The translations under genes were made by a program, and so were the position numbers. Under the pieces are notes generated by a model, which had not been told where the DNA came from, did not search any database, and was given only the letters and a program-made list of their open reading frames with translations. From Nibrella saemangeumensis (GTDB lineage Bacteria; Bacteroidota; Bacteroidia; Cytophagales; Spirosomataceae): DNA of 64,000 nucleotides. Positions 50,028 through 59,865 of the stretch are shown here, one piece after another; within the stretch, counting starts at the first letter, position 1, and each line of letters starts with the position of its first letter. Location: positions 238,594-302,593 of the forward strand of contig NZ_BAABHD010000021.1 in NCBI RefSeq assembly GCF_039541915.1. Direction: 5' to 3'.

Positions 50028-52856
50028 ATGAAACCCTTAGCATACCTCGTTGCAATTGTTCCGTTTCTGTACGTATATACCCATCGGGCACCGGCCCCGG
50101 CGGTTATGGCGTTCGAGCCGGATTCGATCCCGGAAAGCCGGAACACGGATAAGTACGATAACTTTACCGACTGGGCTATCTACCGGGGCGACAAAAAAGC
50201 CAACCAGTACGCCGAGCTGGCGCAGATCAACGCGACCAATGTCCACCAGCTCCGGAAAGCCTGGGAATACCATACCGGCGACCCCAAGGGGCCGTCTATG
50301 TACAGCAATCCAATTATGGTGAACGGCCTGCTGTATTTCACCACGCCCAGGCTGCATGCCGTGGCTCTAAACGCCGTCACCGGTAAGCCCGTGTGGGTGT
50401 TTGATCCAGCCAGGTACAGCGCCGACAAAAAAGAATTCCGGGGACGCAGCCGGGGCGTTACCTACTGGGAAGATGCCGGCGGCAACAAACAGCGGATCTT
50501 CAATTTTGTAAAAGACCGGGTGTACGCCCTGGATGCCAGAACCGGGGCGCTGATTGAGTCGTTTGGCGAGAAAGGCTTTATCGATTTACGGAAGAACCTC
50601 CCGGTTGATCCGGCCAAAGCAGACATTGAAGTCACCACCCCCGGCATTGTGTACAAAAATTTCCTGATCATTGGCTCGCGGGTACCCGAAGGCGAAGACT
50701 CCACCCCCGGCGACATCCGGGCCTACGATACCGAAACCGGTCAGTTCAAATGGATCTTTCACACCATCCCGCAGAAAGGAGAGTTCGGGTACGATACCTG
50801 GAAACGGGTCGATGGCGTGACCTACGGCGGGGCGAATCCCTGGGGTGGCCTCTCGCTGGATGAGGAACGCGGCTGGGTGTTTTGCGCCACCGGCTCACCG
50901 GCCGCCGATTTTATCTACGGCGGAGACCGGAAAGGCCTTAACCTGTTCGGCAACTGCGTGCTGGCCCTCGATGCCACCACCGGCAAGCGCAAGTGGCATT
51001 ACCAGACCATCCACCACGACATCTTTGACTACGACAACCCGCCGGCCCCCATGCTGACCACCATCACCACCAATGGAAAATCCAGAGATGCGGTAGTCCA
51101 GTTTACCAAAATGGGGCTCACCTTCGTGCTGGACCGGGATACGGGCGAACCCATTTTTCCGGTGGTCGAGATGCCCGTGCCGCCCTCCGAGGTACCGGGC
51201 GAGGAAGCCTGGCCGACGCAGCCGTTTCCGCTGAAACCGGCTCCGCTCAACCGCCTGATCCTGACGGAAGCCGATCTGACCAATATTACCCCGGAATCCC
51301 GTGCCTCGGCCCTGAAGCAGTTTCGGAAATACAAAACCGGTTATCTCTATACACCAGCTTCCCAGCAGGGTACCATTACCCTACCCGGCCACCAGGGCGG
51401 TATGGAATGGGGTGGCGGCTCGTATGATCCCTACGCCAATGTGGTATATGTAAACGTGAACGAAGCGCCGACCATCAACCAGCTGGTTCCCTACCAGGAT
51501 ATGGGTAATGTTGCCCTGGCTACTGCGGCCGAACGGGGGGCCATGCTCTACAACCGAAACTGCACCTCTTGCCACGGGGCCAACCGGCAGGGGAATCCAC
51601 CGGCCTTTCCCCCGCTTACCAACCTGAAACTGAGTAGCGCCGAGATTCGCACGGTGCTGCATGCCGGTCGGGGCATGATGCCGGCGTTTTCGCAATTCAC
51701 CAACGAACAGGTAAACGATCTGGTCGCCTTTCTGGAGAGCCGGCCGCAGGCGGTAAAACCCGAAAAAGCGGTGGCTGGGCGGGTACGGTACGCCAACGAA
51801 GCGCCTTTCTTTGTGGACCCCTACGGCTATCCGGCCATTGCCCCACCCTGGGGTACGCTCAACGCCGTTGACCTGGCCACGGGCGATATCCGCTGGAAAG
51901 TGCCCCTGGGCGAATACCCCGAACTGGTCGCCAAGGGTATTCGCAATACTGGCTCCAAAAGCTTCGGCGGACCGGTGGCCACGGCCGGCGATGTGGTCTT
52001 TATGGCCGGTACCCCCGACGAAAAGATCCGGGCCTTCAGTAAACATACCGGGGAGGTTCTGTGGGAGTACCAACTGCCGGCGGGTGGCTACGCTACGCCA
52101 AGCGTTTACATGATCGACGGTAAACAATACGTGGTGATTGCCGCCGGCGGTGGTGGCAAAAACGGCACTAAATACGGCGACTCCATCATTGCCTTTGCCC
52201 TGCCGGATACCGACGACCGGCAGTCGCAACAAACCAAAACCAACACCGACTGGATCGACCTCTTCGACGGCGCTACCCTGACCGGCTGGGTACCCCTCAA
52301 CGGTGCCCATACCTATGCGGTGGAAGACGGCGCTATCGTCGGACGAACCAAAGAAGGCAGCCCCAACTCGTTTCTCTGTACCCGGCAAACGTTTGCTGAT
52401 TTCGAGCTGGAACTCGACGTGACGGTAGACAGCGTAACCAACTCGGGCATCCAGATCCGCTCCAGAGCCAAACCAATAACAGTCGGCAAAGGCCATGATT
52501 TGCGGGCCGGACGGGTGTATGGGCCACAGGTAGAGATGCAGCGAAACCACCGGCCGGGTACGCCCACTACGGGCCTTATTTACGGTGAAGCGCTGGGCAC
52601 AGGCTGGCTCTCTTCGCCCGATAAAATCCAGAACGGTCACCATCTGCTGAACAACGAAGGCTGGAACCGGCTGCGCATTGTCGCCAAAGGGCCGCGCATT
52701 CAGACCTGGCTCAACGGCCAGCCGATTGAAGACCTTACGCATGAGGGGGTGTATAAATCAAACCCCAGCGGATTCATCGGCCTACAGATGCACGGCATCG
52801 ACGGTAAAGGTCCCTACGTCATGCGCTGGAAAAATATCCGCATCCGGCGGCTTTAA
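50028..52856 (+). CDS. quinoprotein dehydrogenase-cytochrome c-DUF1080 fusion
   Basis: A 942-residue secreted protein with three parts. Residues ~40-490 and ~580-725 are a PQQ-type eight-bladed propeller (WAIYRGDKKANQYAELAQIN, repeated W-motifs such as TGKRKWHYQTIHHDIFDYDNP and GDIRWKVPLGEYP). Inserted at ~500-580 is a cytochrome c domain with CTSCH (about 511-515) and MMPAFSQF (Met ligand). From ~735 to the end is a DUF1080 domain (DWIDLFDGATLTGW, NSGIQIRSRAKP, GPQVEMQ, VMRWKNIRIRRL). A PQQ-cytochrome fusion is the pattern of quinohemoprotein dehydrogenases; DUF1080 domains hydrolyse 3-ketoglycosides. One polypeptide might thus oxidise and cleave a glycoside in the periplasm. The signal peptide is MKPLAYLVAIVPFLYVYTHRA. 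Confidence 0.88.
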   Translation: MKPLAYLVAIVPFLYVYTHRAPAPAVMAFEPDSIPESRNTDKYDNFTDWAIYRGDKKANQYAELAQINATNVHQLRKAWEYHTGDPKGPSMYSNPIMVNGLLYFTTPRLHAVALNAVTGKPVWVFDPARYSADKKEFRGRSRGVTYWEDAGGNKQRIFNFVKDRVYALDARTGALIESFGEKGFIDLRKNLPVDPAKADIEVTTPGIVYKNFLIIGSRVPEGEDSTPGDIRAYDTETGQFKWIFHTIPQKGEFGYDTWKRVDGVTYGGANPWGGLSLDEERGWVFCATGSPAADFIYGGDRKGLNLFGNCVLALDATTGKRKWHYQTIHHDIFDYDNPPAPMLTTITTNGKSRDAVVQFTKMGLTFVLDRDTGEPIFPVVEMPVPPSEVPGEEAWPTQPFPLKPAPLNRLILTEADLTNITPESRASALKQFRKYKTGYLYTPASQQGTITLPGHQGGMEWGGGSYDPYANVVYVNVNEAPTINQLVPYQDMGNVALATAAERGAMLYNRNCTSCHGANRQGNPPAFPPLTNLKLSSAEIRTVLHAGRGMMPAFSQFTNEQVNDLVAFLESRPQAVKPEKAVAGRVRYANEAPFFVDPYGYPAIAPPWGTLNAVDLATGDIRWKVPLGEYPELVAKGIRNTGSKSFGGPVATAGDVVFMAGTPDEKIRAFSKHTGEVLWEYQLPAGGYATPSVYMIDGKQYVVIAAGGGGKNGTKYGDSIIAFALPDTDDRQSQQTKTNTDWIDLFDGATLTGWVPLNGAHTYAVEDGAIVGRTKEGSPNSFLCTRQTFADFELELDVTVDSVTNSGIQIRSRAKPITVGKGHDLRAGRVYGPQVEMQRNHRPGTPTTGLIYGEALGTGWLSSPDKIQNGHHLLNNEGWNRLRIVAKGPRIQTWLNGQPIEDLTHEGVYKSNPSGFIGLQMHGIDGKGPYVMRWKNIRIRRL

Positions 52857-52869
52857 TTTCGTATCCCGA

Positions 52870-53526
52870 CTAATACACAGCCAAGGCTATCGGGTTTCTT
52901 TTGTGGTACAGTTCGGGCAGAAAGTATTCGAAGTTGCCAACTTCTTCGATGTTATGTTTCAGCCAGGCAGGCCCCATGGCCGGTGTGAAAATCCACGGAC
53001 GAAATAACCGGTTAAAAACATACCGCCCCAGCGGGTGATTGGTCCCTACAACCATATCCGATATGTACTGTGTGCCGTCCGCTACGGCGATGAACTGGTG
53101 CTCCAGACTGAATACCTCCACGCCCAGCATCCGGCGGACTAGCCGGATACCCGTCGTGTCCAGCTTGACCACCTCTTCAGTGCTGTCAATCAGGTACTCC
53201 ATATTGCCGCCAAAGGCTTCCACAATCCGGAACCTGGCCCCTACGCCGACGTAGCCATCGGGGGCCGGCCGGTCGAGGGCCCAATGGATGTGGTCGATGG
53301 GGTGCCAGACCTGGTAAGCCGGGTAAACCTGTCCTTTGTACAACATCATGTCGCCGATATGGCGAAACCACCAATCCAGCATGGCGGGCGTTACACCCCT
53401 GATGAGGTCGTGGTCGATGTGGAGGTGATACACCTGATCGTCGCTGATGGTAAAGCTAGTTTGCGCCGAATCAAGCGTTTTCATGGTCCAGCCAAACGGT
53501 CGGGATTGGGGTAGTTTCCAATGCAT
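52870..53526 (-). CDS. DAPG hydrolase (PhlG)-like protein
   Basis: A 218-residue cytoplasmic protein. It has the spaced His and Glu pattern of the PhlG-type C-C bond hydrolase family: HLHIDHDLIRGVTPAMLDWWFRHIG, YPAYQVWHPIDHIHW, VFSLEHQF and WLKHNIEEVGNFEYFLPELY. Such proteins bind zinc and cleave aromatic ketones such as 2,4-diacetylphloroglucinol; the substrate here is not known. It faces the quinoprotein gene end to end (13 bp) and lies 30 bp downstream of the DUF418 gene in the same direction, so the two may form an operon. Confidence 0.65.
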   Translation of the reverse strand: MHWKLPQSRPFGWTMKTLDSAQTSFTISDDQVYHLHIDHDLIRGVTPAMLDWWFRHIGDMMLYKGQVYPAYQVWHPIDHIHWALDRPAPDGYVGVGARFRIVEAFGGNMEYLIDSTEEVVKLDTTGIRLVRRMLGVEVFSLEHQFIAVADGTQYISDMVVGTNHPLGRYVFNRLFRPWIFTPAMGPAWLKHNIEEVGNFEYFLPELYHKRNPIALAVY

Positions 53527-53556
53527 GAATGTGGATAGTAACAGTCAGTAAAAAAC

Positions 53557-54804
53557 TCAAGCCACGGGTTCCAGTTCCCGGACTTGCTTCCGCATGGGCT
53601 GAGCCTTAAAGTAGGTTAGCGAACGCCAGAGCCACTCGACCGGGCCGAAGTGGAACCGGCGCAGCCACCAGTTGGAGAACGGGATCTGTAAGGCAAAGAA
53701 AAGCAACCCTGCCCCCACCGAAGCAGCCATACCCATCTTGCCGATCTGCCCCAGCCCGTAGCCCAGGAAAAGCAGCACCCCAAAGGCAGTGCCGCAGAGG
53801 TAGGTGGTCAGCCCCATCCGGCCCACGGCAACTAGCGAACGTAAAAGCATACTGCGGGTTTGCCAGAATAGCAGCACCACCCCGGCCACGTAAAACGCCG
53901 ACAAGGCAGCCTGGTGCACATCAAAGGCGGTTAATGATACGAATCCGCGCCAGTCGGCCGGCGGAGGGCCGAAGATATTACCTCCCAGACCAATTACGGT
54001 ACCCGTGGAAATAAGCGCCATTGCGGCCGACCAGCCCAGCAACTGCCGGAAGAATCGCCGGTGCCCGGACGTATCGACAAAATACTGTTTGCGGCCCACG
54101 TATAATCCCAACAGGAACAGTCCCAGGGTAATGTAGAGCCGGCCGCTTAGTAACTGGAAGAACAGAGTACCCATGAGGCCTTCTTTGGCATTCATCACCA
54201 CGACCTCGCCCAGCGTACCGGTGCTTTTGATCCGGTACTCCTCCTGGGCCACTTTAATAAACCCGGCCATCTGCTGCTTGCCGGCTTCAACCTGCGCCGG
54301 CGTTGGCGGTGGGGCATTGACGGACATGATCCGGTTGACCAGCAGGGGGGCGTTGAACACCAGCAGGAGACCAATAATCAGAATGGCCCGGTTGCCCAGC
54401 CGGTGCAGCAGCAACAGAAACAAACCCAGAAATGCATAAATTCTGAGAATATCACCGGAATAAAAAAGGCTGTGGGTAAAACCAATGGCAAAGAGAAGCG
54501 CCAGCCGCCAGAGCATTCGTCCGGCAAACGGCCGCCCCGCCCGACGGGCATGATCGAGCTGTATGGCAAAACTCAATCCAAACAGGAACGAAAAGATGGT
54601 GAAGAATTTACCAAAAGTCAGAAAGGTACCAAGGTCGCTCACCCACTGGTCGTACGGCGAAAAGATGATGTTGTAACCCGGCGGGGGAAAGCCAGCCAGA
54701 AACTGCCCACTGCAATGAGCCACAATAATCCCGACCAGGGCAAAACCTCTGAGCGAATCAACGACCTGAAGCCGCTCTTCCTGCCTGCGAACACCTGTTT
54801 CCAT
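53557..54804 (-). CDS. DUF418 membrane protein
   Basis: A 415-residue polytopic membrane protein with the N-terminal LQVVDSLRGFALVGIIVAH motif and a C-terminal DUF418 domain (GRMGLTTYLCGTAFGVLLF, LQIPFSNWWLRRFHFGPVEWLWRSLTY). Ten or more hydrophobic segments are present. Members resemble acyltransferase-like membrane proteins (YeiB type); no function is established. It starts at ATG 54804 (METGVRRQEERLQ), and no closer ATG improves the call. Confidence 0.92.
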   Translation of the reverse strand: METGVRRQEERLQVVDSLRGFALVGIIVAHCSGQFLAGFPPPGYNIIFSPYDQWVSDLGTFLTFGKFFTIFSFLFGLSFAIQLDHARRAGRPFAGRMLWRLALLFAIGFTHSLFYSGDILRIYAFLGLFLLLLHRLGNRAILIIGLLLVFNAPLLVNRIMSVNAPPPTPAQVEAGKQQMAGFIKVAQEEYRIKSTGTLGEVVVMNAKEGLMGTLFFQLLSGRLYITLGLFLLGLYVGRKQYFVDTSGHRRFFRQLLGWSAAMALISTGTVIGLGGNIFGPPPADWRGFVSLTAFDVHQAALSAFYVAGVVLLFWQTRSMLLRSLVAVGRMGLTTYLCGTAFGVLLFLGYGLGQIGKMGMAASVGAGLLFFALQIPFSNWWLRRFHFGPVEWLWRSLTYFKAQPMRKQVRELEPVA

Positions 54805-54863
54805 AAGCGATAATAGTAAGATGGACTGTTGCTGATAAAAGTACCAAGCCCCTGATTGTAAGC

Positions 54864-54887
54864 CTACTGGTTTTGAGTAACCGGTAG
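54864..54887. repeat. imperfect palindrome upstream of susC
   Basis: CTACTGGTT (54864-54872) and AACCGGTAG (54879-54887) are inverted with one mismatch. It lies about 160 bp before the SusC start in the otherwise featureless 54805-55046 gap and may be an operator or hairpin. Confidence 0.35.
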
Positions 54888-55046
54888 ACTCTTCTGCGTA
54901 GACAACCTAAATTTTGAGTGAACGGAAGAAATGAGGCTTTAACAGCCCTTCACCAGATGAGAATTAATTTTTCATCAATTTTCAATCACCTGCCTGAAAA
55001 GCACTTAACTTATACCCAATTTGCGACCCTTATTACATACCGAACC

Positions 55047-58000
55047 ATGAAATACTTTACCTACACACCACCCCCCTTCGGACCGAAGTGGGGTATTTTT
55101 TTGCTCCTCGTCCTATGGGCCAGCACCCCGCTGGTATACGCACAGTCATCCTTGCTGGCATCGGCGGGAAAAGGCCCTTCCACCGCCAGTGGCTCTCACC
55201 GCCAGGCTCCCTATGAACTGACTGTACGAGGACGTGTACTGGATGGCGTTACCAAAGAACCGCTCACCGGTTGCACGGTCGTGATCAAAGGCACCATGAA
55301 AGGAACCAGTACCGATGCCAACGGGGCCTACACCATTGTGGTCCCCGACGGCAATGCCGTGCTGGTCTTTGGCTTTATCGGCTACGAAAAAATGGAGGTA
55401 CCCGTCAACGGCCGGACCACCCTCGACGTTACCCTGAAGGCGCTGGCCTCCGAACTGGATCAGGTCGTGGTTATCGGTTACGGTACCACCACCAAGAAAG
55501 ACGCTACCGGTGCTCTGAAAACGGTTAAAAGCAGCGAATTCAACCGGGGTATCATCAACTCGCCGGAACAATTGCTGCAGGGACGCGTAGCCGGCGTTAA
55601 TGTAACCTCCGCGAGCGGTGAACCGGGCGGGCGGCAGAATATCACCATCCGCGGGCCGGGCGGGGTACGTACCGGCAGTACGCCCCTGTTTGTCCTCGAC
55701 GGCATTCCGCTGGATAACTCCAGCTCGAACGGGGCCACCTCCAACCCGCTCAACTTCCTGAACCCGCAGGACATCGAAGCCATTGACGTTCTGAAAGATG
55801 CCTCTGCCACGGCGATCTACGGAGCGCGCGGTGCCAACGGCGTTATCCTGATCACGACCAAAAAAGGCAAGGCGGGTGCCGGCAACCTGACCGTGTCGGC
55901 CAACGTGGGCGTATCGAACGTGGCCCGGCCGCTGCCGCTTTTCTCCGCCGATGAGTATCGCCGGCAGGTAGTAGCGGTTGGCGGCACGCTGGAGGATCAG
56001 CGGGCCAATACCGACTGGCAGCGCGAAATCAGCCGGACGGCCATCACCCAGGATTACAATGTGGCCTTCAGCGGAGGTGCCGAGAAGCTGACGTATTACG
56101 GCTCAATCGGTATGCAGAACCAGGAGGGCGTTCTGAAAAACAGCCGGCTTAACCGCTACACGGGCCGTTTCAACGCTTCCCAGAAGTTTATGGAAGACCG
56201 GCTGGTGCTGGATGTGAACCTGACGGCTTCGCAGACCACCAACGAGCGGCCCCCTATCGACGGTGTGCTGGGTGCGGCCCTTTCGGCCAATCCGACCTTC
56301 CCGGCCTATGATCCCGCGACGGGTACTCCGGCCCGGTACCAGGCCTTTACCAATCCGCTGATTACGCTGGCCCTGCAAAAAGATTTGACGACGATCAACC
56401 GGGTGGTGGCCAATATATCCCCGTCTTTCAAAATCACCAAAGACCTGGTTTACAAGCTGAACCTGGGTGTGGATAACGCCAGTTCGACCCGCGACCTGCA
56501 GTCGCTGGCCAGCGCCGTGCCGCAGCAGGACGGCCGGCTCGAAAGCATCTACGGCAACAACCAGAACGTGCTGATCGAAAACTATTTCACCCATACCCTG
56601 GCGCTGAACGATCACAACCTGACTTCCCTGGTGGGCCACTCTTACCAGAAATTCGCGATCCGGGGCCGGAACTGGAGCATCAACCGCTTCCCGATTACGC
56701 CCATTGAGCCGATCAACAACCCCAGTCTGGGTCAGGAGCTGGCGCTGGCTACCAACCGGCCGGGTGGCTTTGCCATCGACAATGAGTTGCAGTCGTTCTT
56801 TGCCCGGGCCAATTACCAGTACAAGAACCGCTACCTCCTCACGGCCACGGTACGGGCCGACGGATCAAGCAAGTTCGGGGCGAACAACAAGTACGGGGTA
56901 TTCCCCTCGTTCTCGGCCGGCTGGCGGTTGTCAGAAGAAGCCTTTATGCAGTCGGGGCCGTTTTCAGACCTGAAGATCCGGGCCGGCTGGGGGCAGACAG
57001 GTAACCAGGAGATTCCGTCGAAGATTACCCAAGCACTGTTTACCTCCAGCACCTCGGCCTCGACCAGCTACCCGCTCGACAACTCAACCAGTTACCCGGC
57101 TGGTACCACCTACACCCGGCTCGCCAATCCCGATATCCAGTGGGAGGTGTCGACCCAAACCGATATCGGTCTGGACTTTGGCCTGTTCAACGGCGCATTG
57201 ACGGGAGCGATTGACTATTTCCGGAAAGTATCGGGCAAGATCCTGCTCGAAGTGATTCCCGCCGATCCCATTCAGCCGGCGGCTACCTACTGGACCAACG
57301 TGCCGGATATGACCATCACCAACCAGGGCCTGGAACTGGACCTGAACTACCGGTTCGTAAGTCAGGGTGGCCTGCGGCTCGATGTAGGCGGTAACGTTAC
57401 GTTCATCAAAAATGTGGTAAACAACTCGCCTTACACCGTCATCACGTCGGGCTCGGCGCAGGGGCCGGGCCTAACCTCGGCTACCGTTAACGGCTACGTA
57501 AACGGCCAGCCGATTGGTACATTCTTCCTGCGCGAATACATCGGCATCGACGAAAAAGGCGTGAGTAAATACCGCGACGTGGACGGCGACGGCATCGGCG
57601 GGACCGACAAAGACCGGATTGCGGCCGGCAGTGCCTTACCCACCCAACAGTTTAACTTCAACACCAGCATCGGCTACAAGGGGTTCGACCTGATGGCTAA
57701 CTTCAACGGTGTGTCGGGTAACAAACTGTACGACAATACGGCCAATGCCTTCTTCTACAGAGCGCGGCTGGTGAAGGGGCTGAATGGTACACCGGAGGCT
57801 GTGGGCGAGGCCAACGAGTCGATCAACAACGCGGCTCCGGTATCGACCCGCTTCCTGAAGAGTGGTTCTTTCTTCCGGCTGAATAACCTGACACTGGGTT
57901 ACAACCTCAATCCCAGGATGATCGGCATGAACCGGTGGATCAACAACATCCGGCTCTCGGCCACCGGCCAGAACCTGTTCGTAATCACGAACTACAACGG

Positions 58001-58118
58001 CTTTGATCCGGAAGTTAACACCGACCGGACCGTCAACGGTATTTCGTCCTACGGTATCGATTACCTGAGCTACCCGAGAGCGCGTTCGTTTGTATTTGGC
58101 ATTAATTTGACGTTTTAA
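55047..58118 (+). CDS. SusC/RagA-family TonB-dependent outer membrane transporter
   Basis: ATG 55047 (MKYFTYTPPPFGPKWGIFLLLVL) is chosen over 54918 because it starts the signal peptide (ending VYAQ); about 1023 residues. Order: a carboxypeptidase-regulatory-like domain (VRGRVLDGVTKEPLTGCTVVIKGT), a TonB-box-like VVVIGYGTTTKKDATGAL, a plug (GRVAGVNVTSASGEPGGRQNITIRGPGG, LKDASATAIYGARGANGVI), and the 22-strand barrel with final YPRARSFVFGINLTF. It imports oligosaccharides or similar across the outer membrane with its SusD partner, three bases downstream. Confidence 0.97.
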   Translation: MKYFTYTPPPFGPKWGIFLLLVLWASTPLVYAQSSLLASAGKGPSTASGSHRQAPYELTVRGRVLDGVTKEPLTGCTVVIKGTMKGTSTDANGAYTIVVPDGNAVLVFGFIGYEKMEVPVNGRTTLDVTLKALASELDQVVVIGYGTTTKKDATGALKTVKSSEFNRGIINSPEQLLQGRVAGVNVTSASGEPGGRQNITIRGPGGVRTGSTPLFVLDGIPLDNSSSNGATSNPLNFLNPQDIEAIDVLKDASATAIYGARGANGVILITTKKGKAGAGNLTVSANVGVSNVARPLPLFSADEYRRQVVAVGGTLEDQRANTDWQREISRTAITQDYNVAFSGGAEKLTYYGSIGMQNQEGVLKNSRLNRYTGRFNASQKFMEDRLVLDVNLTASQTTNERPPIDGVLGAALSANPTFPAYDPATGTPARYQAFTNPLITLALQKDLTTINRVVANISPSFKITKDLVYKLNLGVDNASSTRDLQSLASAVPQQDGRLESIYGNNQNVLIENYFTHTLALNDHNLTSLVGHSYQKFAIRGRNWSINRFPITPIEPINNPSLGQELALATNRPGGFAIDNELQSFFARANYQYKNRYLLTATVRADGSSKFGANNKYGVFPSFSAGWRLSEEAFMQSGPFSDLKIRAGWGQTGNQEIPSKITQALFTSSTSASTSYPLDNSTSYPAGTTYTRLANPDIQWEVSTQTDIGLDFGLFNGALTGAIDYFRKVSGKILLEVIPADPIQPAATYWTNVPDMTITNQGLELDLNYRFVSQGGLRLDVGGNVTFIKNVVNNSPYTVITSGSAQGPGLTSATVNGYVNGQPIGTFFLREYIGIDEKGVSKYRDVDGDGIGGTDKDRIAAGSALPTQQFNFNTSIGYKGFDLMANFNGVSGNKLYDNTANAFFYRARLVKGLNGTPEAVGEANESINNAAPVSTRFLKSGSFFRLNNLTLGYNLNPRMIGMNRWINNIRLSATGQNLFVITNYNGFDPEVNTDRTVNGISSYGIDYLSYPRARSFVFGINLTF

Positions 58119-58121
58119 TCC

Positions 58122-59792
58122 ATGAAAAAGTCTTATATAACCTCCCTAGTTTTAACAGGTTTGATTAGCATAACCAGTTGTACGGATTTGGCCGAGAACG
58201 TACTCGACGAAGCCTCGGCCACGGGCCTGACAGACAAGCAGGCGGCCGACGGTAACATTGCCCCGGTATACGCCCGCCTGCCGGACATTTTCCTGCACAC
58301 GAATTATTTTGCCCTGCAGGAGATCTCGACCGACGAGGCCATTCTGCCCTACCGGGGCGGTACCGACTGGGGTGATAACGGTATTTACGTCGCTATGCAC
58401 CAGCACACGCATACCAGCACCGACCCGAACCTCCGGAACACCTGGAATCTTCTCACGCAGAGTATTTCGCGCTCCATTTCGGCATTGAGTACGCTGCCGA
58501 CGATCAACGACCAGAACGCGAAAACCTACATTGCCGAAGCACGGGGTATGCGGGCGTATTACAATATGCTGCTGCTCGACCTGTTCGGGCTGGTGTTTGT
58601 TAAAGAAAATCCGCAGGCCATTTCAGACATCCGCCGGGGTGAGCAGGCGTTTGAATACATCAAAAGCGAATTCCTGGCGGCCGAGCCGGATCTGCTGCAG
58701 ACCGTTGGCCCCGGCCGCCTGACCAAGGCCGCTGTATGGGGGCTGCTGGCCCGACTGCACCTGAATGCCGCCGTCTACCGGGATCGGTACGCCACGCAGT
58801 TTACCTTTAAGCCCGAGGATATGGACAAGGTGATCGAATACACCGACAAGATTATCAGTTCCGGTCAGTACCAGTTGTCGCGGGATTACTTCTCCATATT
58901 CAACGATAATAACCACGACAACAAAGAGCTGATTTTTGCCGTCGACCAGCGCGCCGAACTGAACGGTCACAACCGGATGGCTTACTTTTCGCTGTCAGGC
59001 GACCAGTTTCCGCTCCCGGCCTTTCCGGCGGCCAACGGCACCGACGGCCCGGCCATCACTCCTGACTACTACCAGACCTGGGTGACTGCTTATTCCGGCG
59101 ACCCGACCGTTGATCCGCGTTTTTACAAGCAGAACATGATTATTCCGGCCGACTCCTGCATAGCGGCTAGCGATTTTAGTATGAACCGGGGTATTCTGCG
59201 GGGGCAGCAATATGGTCTGCTCCGTCCGGCCGGCGCGTTTATCCGCTGCGGCAATAACTACCGGATCGGCAGGCTGACCAACGTAACCCGCAACCGGCCC
59301 ACCCTGCCGGTCAATTTTACCGAACGGGTCGATTTTACGGTACCGGGCAGCGATTACAATACGGGCTACCGGGTCTTGAAGTACGAGTTCAGCAAAAAAT
59401 CCTCGTCGGGCCGCAACCTGGGCGACGCCGATATTTCAATCGTGCGGCTGGCCGATGTGTACCTGATGCGGGCTGAGGCCAAACTGCGCAAAAGCAACGA
59501 TGCTGCCGGTGCCCTGGCCGATGTGAACGCCGTACGGGCCGCCCGGACCGCCACCACACCCGCGCCGGCGTTGAGCACCATAAACCTGGACCTGCTGTAC
59601 CGGGAACGTGGTTTTGAACTGTACTGGGAAATGGTGCGTCGCACGGATATGATCCGGTTTGGCAAATACGAAGGTACCTGGACCGAAAAGACCAACAGCG
59701 ATCCCAAGAAGCGCATCTTCCCGATTCCGCAAAATGCGATCGACGGAGCCTCCAACCTGCCGGGGTATCTGAAACAGAACGAAGGGTACTAA
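58122..59792 (+). CDS. SusD/RagB-family outer membrane lipoprotein
   Basis: A 556-residue protein with a lipoprotein signal: lipid attachment expected at Cys20 in SITSCTDL. The SusD body is visible in EARGMRAYYNMLLLDLFGLVFVKE, AVWGLLARLHLNAAVYR and near the end DLLYRERGFELYWEMVRRTDMIRFGKYEG, followed by FPIPQNAIDGASNLPGYLKQNEGY. It is the substrate-binding partner of the SusC protein immediately upstream (three-base gap). The cargo is unknown; no hydrolase follows, though DUF1080/PmoA genes lie just upstream of the SusC gene. Confidence 0.97.
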   Translation: MKKSYITSLVLTGLISITSCTDLAENVLDEASATGLTDKQAADGNIAPVYARLPDIFLHTNYFALQEISTDEAILPYRGGTDWGDNGIYVAMHQHTHTSTDPNLRNTWNLLTQSISRSISALSTLPTINDQNAKTYIAEARGMRAYYNMLLLDLFGLVFVKENPQAISDIRRGEQAFEYIKSEFLAAEPDLLQTVGPGRLTKAAVWGLLARLHLNAAVYRDRYATQFTFKPEDMDKVIEYTDKIISSGQYQLSRDYFSIFNDNNHDNKELIFAVDQRAELNGHNRMAYFSLSGDQFPLPAFPAANGTDGPAITPDYYQTWVTAYSGDPTVDPRFYKQNMIIPADSCIAASDFSMNRGILRGQQYGLLRPAGAFIRCGNNYRIGRLTNVTRNRPTLPVNFTERVDFTVPGSDYNTGYRVLKYEFSKKSSSGRNLGDADISIVRLADVYLMRAEAKLRKSNDAAGALADVNAVRAARTATTPAPALSTINLDLLYRERGFELYWEMVRRTDMIRFGKYEGTWTEKTNSDPKKRIFPIPQNAIDGASNLPGYLKQNEGY

Positions 59793-59800
59793 GGTGATTT

Positions 59801-59853
59801 CGCTGCATAAAAAATGGCTGCCCTGATGTAGGGCAGCCATTTTTTATGCAGCG
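59801..59853. terminator. strong bidirectional terminator after susD
   Basis: A 23-bp perfect inverted repeat (59801-59823 with 59831-59853) around a seven-base loop, with six A/T bases in each arm next to the GC core (AATGGCTGCCC). It lies between convergent gene ends at 59792 and 59866 and can serve both. Confidence 0.85.
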
Positions 59854-59865
59854 CCGGAGGCCGCA

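Noticed and set aside
51381..52742. 453-codon minus-strand frame opposite the quinoprotein fusion
   Set aside because: GC-rich third positions of the real gene suppress stops on the complement. The translation has no family features, whereas the plus strand shows heme and DUF1080 motifs.
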